Shown in pieces: positions 46,040 through 56,647 of a DNA stretch of 64,000 nucleotides. Under the pieces are notes generated by a model that made no database searches, had not been told where the DNA came from, and saw nothing but the letters and a program-made list of their open reading frames with translations. Both the position numbers and the translations under genes were made by a program. Origin of the DNA: Entoloma clypeatum (taxonomy: Eukaryota; Basidiomycota; Agaricomycetes; Agaricales; Entolomataceae); assembly GCA_963565915.1 (NCBI GenBank), contig OY751494.1, positions 372,001 to 436,000 of the forward strand, in the 5' to 3' direction. Numbering within the stretch: the stretch's first letter is position 1; each line of letters opens with the position of its first letter.

Positions 46040-47430
46040 CTCGTGTCATCCTTGGGCATACGAGATGGCCATTGGTGCAGGAGACGGTGGTTGGGCATGC
46101 TTGGGTGTGAGGGGCAGTTGTTGGGCATGGGGGCAGTTGTTGGGCACACAGGACAGCCGTTGGACACATGGAACTAGTGTTTAAGGGTCAGTCCAGTCTG
46201 GTTTTTTGACCAAAAAATTGATGAACTGGAGACTGGCAGTTCATTTTTTTTTTTTCAAAGTCTGAAAAAACTGGACTGGACTGGTAAAGACTGGTTTAAA
46301 CTGGTAAAATCCTCAACCATTTATAAATGTACCAAAAGCCTGTTTTTTCCATCAAAAACCTGTAAATATACTCAATTGTTATCAATAACATGTTTCTCAA
46401 GCATTTTGGATATAAACTCTTGTAAAAGTGATTGAAAACTGTATAGAAGAACATCTTTTCCCATAAAAGTACAGTTTTTGAATGAATATATGGTCAAAAA
46501 CTGGAACCAGTTCATATTTTTCAGACCCAAAACTAGAACTGGAGGTGAACCAGTCCAATTTTTTTTCCAAATTTGGAGAGACTGGAGACTGGTTGAGCTC
46601 AAAATCAGTGAGACCTGAACTGCCAGTTCAGGTCTCTTCCAGTCCAGTACAGTCCAGTTCAGGTTCATTTTCCAGTTCATAAGACTGAACCCTTAAACAC
46701 TACATGGGACAGCCGTTGGGCATGGAGGGGCAGTCGTCAGGCATGGAGGGCAGTCGTTGGGGACAGGGGCAGCCATTGGGAATGGATAGGAGCTCTTGGA
46801 TGCGAGGAATGGTTGTTGGACACGGGGGCGGTTGTTGGGCACACAGGATGGCCTTTGGGCATGGAGGGTCAGCTCTTGGGTAAGAGGAATAGCTGTTGGG
46901 CATGGGGGCAGCCATTGGGAATGGATAGGAGCTCTTGGATGTGAGGAATGGTTGTTGGACACGGGGGCGGTTGTTGGGCACACAGGATGGCCTTTGGGCA
47001 TGGAGGGTCAGCTCTTGGGTAAGAGGGATACAGTAGCTGTTGGGCATGGGGGCAGCCATTGGGCATGGAGAGGAGCTCTTGGGTACGAGGGGCGGTTGTT
47101 GGGTATGAGGGGCGGTTGTTGGGCACACAGGACGACCGTTGGGCACGGAGGGGCAGCTCTTGGGTGCGAGGGGTGGTCGTTGGGCACAGGGGTAGTCATT
47201 GGGCATGGAGGGCGGTCGTTGGACACGGGGGCAGCTGTTGGGGACAGAGAGGAGCTCTTGGGTGCGAGGGAGGGTCGTTGGGCACGGGGTAGCCGTTGGG
47301 CACAGAGGGATGGTAGTTAGGCATGGGGGCAGTAGTTAAGCATGGGGGCAGTCATTGGGCATGTAGGGCGGTTGTTGGGCATGGGGGACGGTCGTTGGGC
47401 ACACAGGACAGCCGTTTGGCACAAGCATGG
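46040..47430. repeat. GTTGGGCA minisatellite (interrupted by a MITE)
   Basis: Imperfect units built on GCCGTTGGGCAT...GGGCACACAGGA repeat across 46040-46166 and 46711-47430. ORFs here translate to repetitive Pro/Asn/Ala-rich peptides and are not genes. Confidence 0.75.
46175..46702. mobile_element. hAT-like MITE, 528 bp
   Basis: Terminal inverted repeats TAGTGTTTAAGGGT and its complement. The 8-bp TSD is CATGGAAC (46167-46174) and CATGGGAC (46703-46710), one mismatch. TAGTG termini and 8-bp TSDs are hAT features. The interior is made of ACTGG-rich repeats and encodes nothing. It sits inside the minisatellite. Confidence 0.75.
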
Positions 47431-48452
47431 GAGGAGATGATGGTAGACGGAAGAAAAGATGAGTACCAAGCAACGTGGCTGGATATAACTGAGTGGAGTT
47501 TGAACAGACTTAGACGAAAACACGGAACTGGTCACCTTGCAAAAATAATGAATGTTAGCCTCATGATGCTACCACATACTACATCAGCACACGTTTGTGG
47601 TGGTACCATATACTACATCACTACATTGTACTATAGCTCCTACAATGCTACTGCACTGCCATGGTACAGCACTATGGTGCACTATGGGACACTACAGTGC
47701 TACATGTGACTACATGTGACTACAGCATCACAGTATTTACTACAGTTTGCTACAGCCAAACATCTGGGTTTGCTGATGGATGGGACATCTATCCTAAGGT
47801 AAAAATAGCCACCCAGTGAAAACACCAATCACTTCCTTCTTCCCTTCCAATATTTTATACCACATCCAATCACCTCTGACAAATCTGCTCCGCTCCAGTC
47901 ATCTCCGACATTTTGACATCTGTCACTCCCATCCCATTGCATTTTGCAACCTCAGTCCAATCTGACACACACATTCATTTGCTCTCCACACTTGGTACCT
48001 CTGCTTCCTCTCCTTCATTACAAATCTCCTCATCCTCACATCAGACTTGCCATCCCTCACCTTATGTGCCTCAAGGGTTTGGTCCTAAGACTATAACATT
48101 TGCTTGATTGCACTTGCTATCCGCACCCGAGCCATGTCCACCACCTCCGATCCGACATCCGCTCCTCTGACTGCTTGGATCAACTCCGCTTTTTCTGTTA
48201 TGGCTTACTTTTGCAATGATGTTTACAAATGGACAAAATATCCTGCTGGCACATCCTTCTCCATCCACATTTCCTTGGACCTCCGCACCTCCGATCTCCG
48301 CACCTCCGACCTCCTCTGATCCTTGGCCCTTATGCAGCCAAGTATAAAATGACTTGCATTATCGGATGATTATATTTTCTGGCAAACATCCAACACATGA
48401 TTATATGGCATATCCTATGGGCCTCAAGGGTTCGGCCCTAAGGGGAAAATAC

Positions 48453-48997
48453 TGTCATAACCATGCAATTCATACATCCAACACATCCGACAACTCCGAT
48501 GTTTTATCCGATCCGACATCCGATGATTTTCATAATAGTACTTATTGACATCTCTACTAGTTAACATTCTAATTATGCTGACAAGTAGACATCTTGATGT
48601 TCATTTTGCATTTGCTCCTCTCCATACTCCGATTGCTCCGATGAGTAACTTTGACATTCACACCTTACCTATAGTAGTTACTGACCCACTTCTGGTTTAC
48701 TATAAGTAGTATGAATTCTGTCATAGTTCCTCAGTTCAAATATTATACATCATTATACGTCACTATATGCTGCCATTACCTTTCATCCTCATCCTCATTC
48801 TCCCATCTACATCTCTGTATATCCGCTCCACACATCTGCTCCTCGGACCATGTCAAAGAATGGGGCGCAACACATAAGTTGAAGCCAGGTCCTTTCTGCA
48901 AGACATCGGACTTGTCACATCCACTCTTCCACTACTCCGCTCTGACTCCTCCAACTCCTCCAACATTTTCCAACGTCAAGAAACACGTTATGTGACA
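48453..48997 (+). repeat. 3' LTR of the non-coding element
   Basis: 545 bp, partner of 44153-44694. It has small indels relative to the 5' LTR (for example near GATCCGACATCCGATG), so the insertion is not recent. Confidence 0.78.
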
Positions 48998-49219
48998 CAA
49001 GATTACATTCAAGACTAATAATAAACACAATACTGTGCTACATCTTAGAGGAATTATATATCATGGAAACAGTCACTTTACATCTGGAATTATTTCATGA
49101 GTGATGGTCATTTGGAGACAAGAAGTGACAAGAATCTGTCAACTATAGAGAAACATGTGGAAATCCACCATCAGTCTTGGATTTAGAATCTGCCAGTCAG
49201 CTGTCTGTAGAATAGATCA

Positions 49220-49807
49220 GTTTGTTGCCGTCATGTATTTCATATTAATACTTATGCATTGCCTTTTCGCATGGTCTGCTGACTGACATCTCCAATGTTT
49301 GTTACAGTTGCTGGCAACTTACACCACAACTCTGGACCTACTCTGACCATCTCCATAATCACATTTAGATATTTAAGCTTGTACCATATCTGTAGTTTCT
49401 CAGTTTGAATATCAACAAAGTTCACTCCTCTACTCTTGGTTCATGCCAGAGATCCTTGCTGTGGTACAATATGCCAACAACATCATCATCTATTGCTCTT
49501 CCTCCATTGTTACTCTTTGATGAGCTCAGTACTATGTCCAAGTCTTGACTCTGATGTCATCCGGTCACTTTCCCTCAGTGTGTCTCTCACCAAGATTTTT
49601 CCAAGAACCTCTGCATCTCCAACCTCTTCTCTGACCCCCTGAAATTAGAACATCTTATCCAACAAACAGCAGTGCAATACATATGTTGAAGCCACATCTC
49701 TCCCCTTTGTCATTCCTCCACATTTCCAGAGTTCTGCTCTGGTCCCAGTACTCCATCCGACCTCTGATGGACTCCAACGAAGCTGTGATGTTTCACCTAC
49801 TTAACAC
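49220..49807 (-). repeat. Inverted repeat, copy 2 (about 590 bp)
   Basis: Reverse complement of 43042-43675. On the plus strand it starts TGTTGCCGTCATG and ends CACCTACTTAACA. Together the two copies enclose the 4.8 kb LTR element. Confidence 0.7.
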
Positions 49808-50569
49808 TATGGAATGTTGAAATATCTTATCATTTCTATACAGATCTCATCCATGTCCTCAACAACCCTCTTCATTTGGATACAAGTATGGTTTTAAAGA
49901 GATATATTGATGGCCTTGTTCCTACTCCTAGACCCTGAATTCCAAATCATACATACTTTGTAACCACACTTGGCAGACCACAATTGCACTATCTTGTTTG
50001 AAGTTGCATTAATTGAGCATGATGAATTTGAACAGTGGACAGGCTGGATGCATCAAGTGTTTTGGGCAACTATCCAGAATTGAGCACCTGCCATCGCAGA
50101 GTTTTCTGTCAGCTCAACTCCCATCTAGTATACCCATGCTCCTAGCCTAATTAGACTGGTACTCAAAACTATATATTGTAGATGATATGAATTGGAAAAA
50201 GTATATTCTGATATTACTTTTCACAAATTACTATGGATATACATTGAATATAATCTACTTTAGTATTAATAGAATATTGTAAACAAAGATTCTGATATTA
50301 TTTAAATATATTTTCAAGTACTGCAAGAAAGTCTATTGAATATTTAGCATATGAATATCAAAAATATATGAAAATCAAATGGTCACAGTATCTCTTAAAT
50401 AGAAAATACAATACATTCATGTGGAGTTGTGTAAAAATATTGAAAAGTGAGATGACATTATTATCTCAAGTTTGGAGATGGAATACATAGCAAATATCAA
50501 AAACAAAAAAAAGCAAATACATGTATCACTCACAGCCCATGTACAACCCATTCATGGGCTAGCCGATTG
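49808..50569. other. AT-rich gene-free stretch
   Basis: No ORF or repeat recognised. Confidence 0.45.
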
Positions 50570-51705
50570 ATTACAAAAACACCTGACAGCTGGATTCTAA
50601 ATTTAAGCCTTGTAGTGGATTCTAAATCTGTTTCTGGACACATCACTGCAAAGGCAAATTGATTACAAAGACACCTAACAGCCAGATTCTAAATCCATAG
50701 GGAATAAGACGGGTATGGGTAAAACCATGGTTTCCGGCTGACGGGTTCTGTGGGTATGGGTACAGTGTGATTTTTACCAAACCACGGCAGAACTGTACCC
50801 ATTTTCGTGGGTTACAGTTTCTGCTGAGTGTCACGTGGCATGTGCAGTCTGTTGATTGCGACTAATAATGACCAACTACAACCACAACCATAACTATATG
50901 CCCAACAGCCATCTCTCATGCCCAACGGCTCCCTTTCACCTCCTCTTACCCCCAATGCCCTCCTTGCATGCCCAATGGCTGCCTCTTGTGCCCAACAGCC
51001 ATCTCTTGTGCCCAATGGCCATCTCTCATCAGCAACAGCTCCCTTTCGCCTCCTCTCACCCCCAACACCCTCCTTACATGCCCAACGGCTGCTTGTTGCA
51101 CCCAACGGCCATCTCTCATCACCAACAGCTGTCTCTCATTCCCTGCCAATGGCTGCCTCTCATCCCCTATGGCTGCCTCTCACCTCTCGGCCACCCAATG
51201 GCTCCTCATGCCCAACAGCTCCCTCTTGTGCCCAATGGCTCCTTCTCATGCCCAATGGCTCCTTCTCCCACCCAATGGCCATCTCTTGTGCCCAACAGCC
51301 TTTTCTTGTGACCAACAGCTGCCTCTTGTTCCCTGTGGCCTCCCACTGCCTCTGAATCTACCCACTGCCATGATATACCTGTCTGCCAGATGGTGCAGGA
51401 CATCAAGACAGTGGCTGGAATTGACGAGAGCAAGCTGGGATGCCCACAGTATCTGCACACCATGGTGTCAGCCTAAGCACCATGGGTTTTTGCCTGTGAC
51501 ACAAGCCTGGTAGTGGATTTGGGTGTCTGTGGAATCAATCGCCTTTTGCAGCCATGTTTCCAGTGATAGATTTAGAATCCACTACCAGGCTTGGATTTAG
51601 AATCCAGCTGTCAGGTCAATCGGCTTTTGCAGCGATGTGTCCAGGGATGGATTTAGAATCCACTACCAGGCTTGGATCTAGAATCCAGCTGTCAGGTGTT
51701 ATGGT
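50570..51705. mobile_element. Foldback (long-TIR) element
   Basis: The left arm at about 50570-50700 (ACACCTGACAGCTGGATTC, GTAGTGGATTCTAAATC) returns inverted at about 51500-51705. In the right arm the unit of about 100 bp is present twice. The interior is mainly a minisatellite. There is no coding region. A related piece occurs at about 49165-49200. Confidence 0.65.
50890..51330. repeat. GTTGGGCA minisatellite, inverted block
   Basis: Units TGCCCAACGGC/TGCCCAATGGC are the complement of the 46.0-47.4 kb array, in opposite orientation. Confidence 0.7.
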
Positions 51706-52841
51706 TGATGAACCCATGTGATGCTTAGGCAGAGAGGCTTAAGTAGCAAAGGTGGATACCAAGGTGATTGCTAGATCTGGGGAATACATGCAATGTATCT
51801 ACCCTATATATACTAGAAGGTCAAGTCATCTAGATGACTCTAGAGTGGTTCCGGTCTGACTCCAGAAGTGGACCTGGAGTAGGTGTGAGTCAGAGTATCT
51901 AAGTATAGTCCAATAAGTAACACAATGTCAAGGATGTGTGAGAGTAACCATCTAGATATGGTAACAATGACCATACTGTAGTGAGTAAGCAGAGGCCAGG
52001 GCCTGAATGATGTAAAAGTGGATAGTAAGCATGAAACCAATAGATAAGATGAAACTGGCCATTAATCAGACAAGGCCTCTATGTCTTGTATCTTGTCTGA
52101 GCATCTGTAAGGGCAACCATCCGATTTCCATAATCCAACACCTCTGACTCTTCTCCAATGCCTTCGACTGGTCTTCTGAGCCTCTGACCACTGTGGTACA
52201 TCTATTATTGATATTACTATACTTTATGTTTCCTTTTTTTTCCATCTCTCTTTCAACACCTCCAACCTCCAGTGGCCTCCAAACCGTACTCTGCATCGGA
52301 GTGCACATCGGAGCAATGATTTATACCACCACATGCACGCTTCCAATTTACATATTTCATTCCCATCCCTACTCCTGATCTTTGTCATATTTCAACATTC
52401 CTCTCCTCATTTCCAATTCTCATCGTCTATATAGCTGTCTAGCTTGCAAGGTACATCTCATATTGTACTTCGTAGAGTCTAATTTAACTTTGGATTTCCC
52501 TTGCAAGTTGTCCAATGTCAGAGTCGCTTTGGAGCACTTTGGAGTTGTTGGATCATAAGGTCGCCCTTACAGCATCTGAGTGATCAATGTCATGGATAGC
52601 AAATCCATAATATTACCCCCTTCTCAAATGGTTTCGTCCCAAAAACATCAATCTTGATGTACCATTTTGCAACCAAGGTTTTCAAAAATTGCTCTTGATA
52701 TCGTTCGTCAATTTCTTCTTCCAACTCCATAGTGTCTCTTTATTGTTGTTCATCTTCATCCTCCAATCTCTGTTGTTGTCTGACTTCATCATCCAACTCC
52801 ATTGCTTGATTCCATCGTCCAAATCTGTTGTTATTTCTCTT
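51706..52841. other. No gene seen
   Basis: Includes a T/C-rich stretch with repeated CATCNTCCAACTCC-like words near 52700-52841, which continues on the other side of the LINE at 54194. This is the old target sequence. Confidence 0.45.
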
Positions 52842-52854
52842 CATCCTCCATCTT

Positions 52855-54180
52855 TTTTTTTTTTTTTTTTTTTCGGTCAACAATTTGTATAGCGGTATAC
52901 TAGGGGTACAGTCCGCTTGACATAGAGTAAACTACATCGATCCGAGAATCTACGTACGCAAGAAGAACAAGCGGCGCAATGCTCTGTCGAGCTGATAGGT
53001 CCTCACGCCAGGATGGGGGAGTCTGTTATAAACAAACGCGTTAGTATGCGCACCCGAAAATTTGGCCACGCGATACAAGAGCAACCTTGCAAGGTTGGCC
53101 GTCACTCAATGTGTATCGAGGAGGGGAAGTCGTGCACTGCCCGGTGGGGTTTGAAGCCATGGTCCGAGCAATCGGGGACATGGTGAAAGAAGACCTTGGA
53201 TTTCAGACCTGGTTACTGATAATAGCGAGCACAGTTGCCTGCAAGGAGTGGAGATCCAGGTCTGTAGCATGCCGGATGGCGTTGACAGAGTTGGTGAAGA
53301 TGTGGATTTCTTCCAGTTGAGAGAGACCCCCTAGCAGACTGACCAGGTTGGAGAACCCATGTCCAATGGCTAAGGTTTCAGTGTTGTCAGAGACTGCGAG
53401 GCCGCCAGCTGCCCAGTCTTTGTTGATGAGGTACCCCATGTGCCAGGTTTTCCAAGCTGCAACAGCTTGGTGGCCCGATGTGAGGGAGGGGACAGCCGCA
53501 TCAGTGACAATGACGGCGGACTTGTTGGAGCAGATGTTGGTGTCAAACACCTTGTTGAGGGTGATGAGGCGCAACTTCCTGGCTTTGGCACGATTCTTAG
53601 CGGTCTTGCCGCAGATAAGGGTGATGTCATGAATGATGTGGTCAGGGAAGCGGTCAAGGACGCGTTTTCCTGGTTCGTTGTAGTTGTTGAAAGGTGATAG
53701 GGGAACAGTTACGTTTGCACGATATGCCCAGATATCAATGAGAGGGGATTTAAGGTTGTACATAAACTCTGGGGAGTACCATGGTCGCTTTGAGGGGTCT
53801 TCCTTGTCACAGACCATGACGGTCATGTGTCGTGGTGCAAGAGAGTGCATACGGACACGGTTTCTGCAGGAGAGCTTCTTTAGGTGCAAATGCACTGGAG
53901 GCAAGCCGGCAAGAGATTCGACTGCCCCTGTGGGGATGGTACGGAAGGCTCCCAGGATCCACAGGGCTGCGCGCCTCTGGACTCTGGAGATAGACTTGAT
54001 GACTCCCTTGTTACGGGCACCATCGAAGTTTCTTGGGAGCAAGAGGGGAGTCGCCGGTGAAGGGCACATATCCTAGGTCAACTGGGGGATTATCGTTGCC
54101 ATTCTTCCTGGAGAAATGGAACGCCTCCGATTTGGAGTGTTCAAGGACAAGCCCTAAGGCTGTAGTCAACTCGAACAGAC
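52855..54180 (-). mobile_element. 5'-truncated LINE with poly(A) tail
   Basis: Minus-strand element. The poly(A) appears as a run of 21 T at 52853-52873. The 13-bp TSD CATCCTCCATCTT is at 52842-52854 and 54181-54193. The tail next to the poly(A) (GTTGACCG, plus-strand CGGTCAACAATTTGTATA) matches the 3' end of the ORF1-only copy at about 40195, so both belong to one tail family. Confidence 0.85.
53203..54180 (-). pseudogene. LINE ORF2 remnant (end of RT, RNase H)
   Basis: An upstream piece (54040-54180) shows the RT end LGLVLEHSKSEAFHFSR. The frame then shifts at about 54040 with apparent loss of an internal block, to SISRVQRRAALWILGAF. The C-terminus is an RNase H-like domain (VIVTDAAVP ... 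IHIFTNSVNAIRHA) ending at 53203. The usual FTDS motif reads FTNS, so one catalytic Asp is replaced by Asn. Non-functional. Confidence 0.8.
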
Positions 54181-54548
54181 CATCCTCCATCTTCAACCAT
54201 TGTCATCTTCATCTTCCAACTCTGTTATTCCTCTTCTTCATTGGCCCTCCCATGATCCCATCCTCTACCCCCTTTTCAAGATTTGGCATCCCAACAAATA
54301 TACATCTCCCCCAGGTGTCAAGAGTCCCAAAGAGATCCAAAGGCTTTATTGGAGCAAAAAAAAATTCTGTGTTTTGCACTGTTGTGACTTGTGGTGTGTC
54401 CTGCTGACCAATCTCTGGTGTGATGGTGCAATGCGCCCAGCGCCTTACTTGCTGACATGTCTTGTACCCATGCTCCCTGAGCCTGACATGGTTTCCAAGA
54501 GAAAATGATATGCTGTCCAATACTGATGGACTCTGATGCGTGATATGA

Positions 54549-54616
54549 TTAGTGTTTCAAGATCCAGTCTGGTCTGGCTTTTTGTCTATTTTTGAGACCA
54601 GAGACCAAGACCAGGT
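54549..54616 (+). repeat. hAT-like MITE end, truncated
   Basis: TAGTGTTTCAAGATCCAGTC resembles the left end of the MITE at 46175. It is cut off where the gypsy LTR remnant starts. Confidence 0.5.
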
Positions 54617-54713
54617 GTAGCTAGATTTCTTAGATTCAGCAATAACATTGCTCTTCGCCTTTCCACTTCCTGCATACTCTTCCCAAACCTTGGAACAGTT
54701 TGTTAAGCATAGC
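54617..54713 (+). repeat. 3' end of a Ty3/gypsy 5' LTR
   Basis: About 97 bp aligning with the right end of the solo LTR at 8490-14711 (CATTGCTCTTCGCCTTTCC, CCTTGGAAC.GTTTGTTA). It directly precedes the gag relic. Confidence 0.65.
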
Positions 54714-54835
54714 AAGTTGCTAAATCTCGTTAGGTTCACCCAGAGCAAAGAAAGCAACTACCAGACAAGTCAAGACATCGCGCTTCTTTGAAGTAATCCA
54801 TTCACCATGCCAGAAGGCAGACAGGAGGAGCTAAG

Positions 54836-56070
54836 TCCTTGAGACAGTATCAATTTTATGCTCATGCAGCAGTACATCAAATCAGAGATCCATTGCATTC
54901 TACAGCAGGTGCTTGACAAAGAACTAGACAACGACGAGCATTGCCCTCATGGCAAGATAGCAGAGAGCATCAATCTTGCTCGGCAACACCAGATTGTGCA
55001 TTACAACACCCGACAGAACGAACTTGAAAGCTTTTGTGTTCAAGGAGGACCTCAGACAGGTTGGATCACAGAGATCAGAGAGTTTATCGGTGTCCAGACA
55101 ACCGTTATCAGAAGATTGATTAGGACACTCACATCAAGACGTCCGAGAGTCACATCATCACATCCTACTCAAAGCAGCAGATCTATGCCCACTTCACCAC
55201 CGAAGAACAACAGACTGAGTACAACTGTTGGGCACGAAACGAGAGACTTGACCCCTTCTCACGACCAACAGACGCGCAGGAACAGAGATTCCTTAGAGAT
55301 TTACAGAGGAAATACTCTGAACGTTTTGCCACCGATTCCACCAACGAGTCCCTGACGAATTTACTTTTGACTCCACGTGGTCAGATATTGAACAGACACC
55401 TAGAACAGGGACTCATTTTCAACCCCTACCTGTATCCTGAACCCCATCTTCATCCCAACAACTCAACCCCGCTCCTCCTCCGCAGACTCTAGACATGGCA
55501 GAAGTCCCAGCAGTACAGACAACTGACACATCCAAGATCATCAAGGATCCTGGGATGTTCAAAGACAGACACACCTTTGACAAATGGTGGAAAGCCACCA
55601 AACTATTCATCAGGTTCCAGAAGGGCCTGACAGATGATCAGAAGATTCTTGCGGTACTATCCCACATGATGGAAGGGTCCAGCAGGCACTGGGCCAGTAA
55701 CAAGTTAGATGCTCTCACCACCGACAACAAGAACATTACCTGGTTAGGCTTCTCAGATGATATCACTGTATGATTCTCTGTTGCCAACAAGTCAGCCGCT
55801 GCCAAAGCGAGATTGGAAGTCATGAAACAGGAGAGATGCACCATCGACAAATTCCTGGATGAATTCAAAGAGATTTTGAGCTGTCAAACCTTGGTGAAGA
55901 AACTGGGAAGTACATCCTAGAAAAGAATGTCTACCGCAAAATCTCCAAGCAAGTGGCTAGTGATGGAAAGACATACACTGACTATGCAAAGGAGATCCAA
56001 AACAAGGGGCGACAGATGGAAGGGCACACACTTGTGATCCGGGGAGGCGGCGACATGCACACCAGATCAG
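54836..56070 (+). pseudogene. Ty3/gypsy gag relic
   Basis: Open frames at 54858-55355 and 55495-55773. The second has the retrotransposon Gag block DKWWKATKLFIRFQKGL, then GSSRHWASNKL. TGA at 55771-55773 replaces the Arg expected before FSVANKSAAAKARLEVMKQE. A frameshift near 55880 follows before LEKNVYRKISKQVASDGKTY. The sequence ends where an LTR fragment begins at 56071. No protease or RT follows. Confidence 0.72.
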
Positions 56071-56590
56071 TATCATAACCATACGATTCACATCCGACTT
56101 ATCCGACGACTCCGACGATTCATCCACTCCGACATCCGCTCCAACAACATTCTATTTATATTTGATTATACTTCTACTACGTAACATCTCAACCATACTT
56201 ACAAGTAGACATATGTTGTTCACTTTTTATTTGCTACTCTCCGTACTCTGAATGTTCCGATGGTCAACTCCGATATCTGCACATCACTTATAGTAATGCT
56301 GATCATTCTAGTCTACTATAAATAGTGTACAAACCTGTCGTAGAACCTCAGTTCAAATATCATATGTTACACCTCATTCGCATCCGTCTCTACTTGCCTT
56401 TGAGCATTCTCTCCGTCACTTCCACTCATCTGCTCATCCACTCATCCGACATCCGCCAATCAGCCAATCCGAAATCGAGGACCACGTCAAAGAGTGGGGC
56501 GCAACGCACAAGTTGAAGCCAGGTCCTTTCTGCCAACATTGCACTTACCGCATTCCGCTCCTCCGCTACTCCGCTCCGACTCGTCAGATA
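56071..56590 (+). repeat. Truncated LTR of the 44.2-49.0 kb family
   Basis: Starts TATCATAACCATACG (first G changed to A) and follows the LTR at 44153 to about ACTCCGCTCCGACTC, losing the last about 40 bp. It lies between the gypsy gag and the KDZ transposase. Confidence 0.65.
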
Positions 56591-56647
56591 TGAAAGTTTC
56601 TGCATTGTTATACAGCCCAGAGATGCTGAAAAATTGATTTCTAGAAG

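Larger units (their letters stand above)
45529..47765. mobile_element. DNA-type element with TGTAGTG-rich subterminal arrays
   Basis: The left end (45529-45735) starts ATCAGCAAA and carries many TGTAGTG/TAGTG words. The right end (about 47565-47765) carries the same words inverted (CACTACA) and ends GGGTTTGCTGAT. Such inverted terminal plus subterminal arrays are typical of cut-and-paste transposons of the CACTA type, but I cannot fix the exact termini or TSD. No transposase is encoded. Confidence 0.55.
44153..48997 (+). mobile_element. LTR retrotransposon without coding capacity
   Basis: LTRs 44153-44694 and 48453-48997 (542 and 545 bp, TGTCATAACC ... ATGACA/GTGACA) are flanked by the TSD CAAGA at 44148-44152 and 48998-49002. 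The 3.76 kb interior has no protease, integrase or RT motif on either strand. It is filled by a TGTAGTG-terminus element, a minisatellite and a MITE. A third, truncated LTR of the family lies at 56071-56590. Best described as a large non-autonomous derivative; its autonomous partner is not in the window. Confidence 0.82.

Noticed and set aside
45900..47320. Several ORFs of 80-170 codons on both strands
   Set aside because: They are translations of the GTTGGGCA minisatellite, open in many frames, with no conserved domain.
50856..51513. Overlapping plus-strand ORFs of 145-181 codons
   Set aside because: Translated minisatellite in the foldback element; repetitive Pro/Asn/Ser/Cys content.
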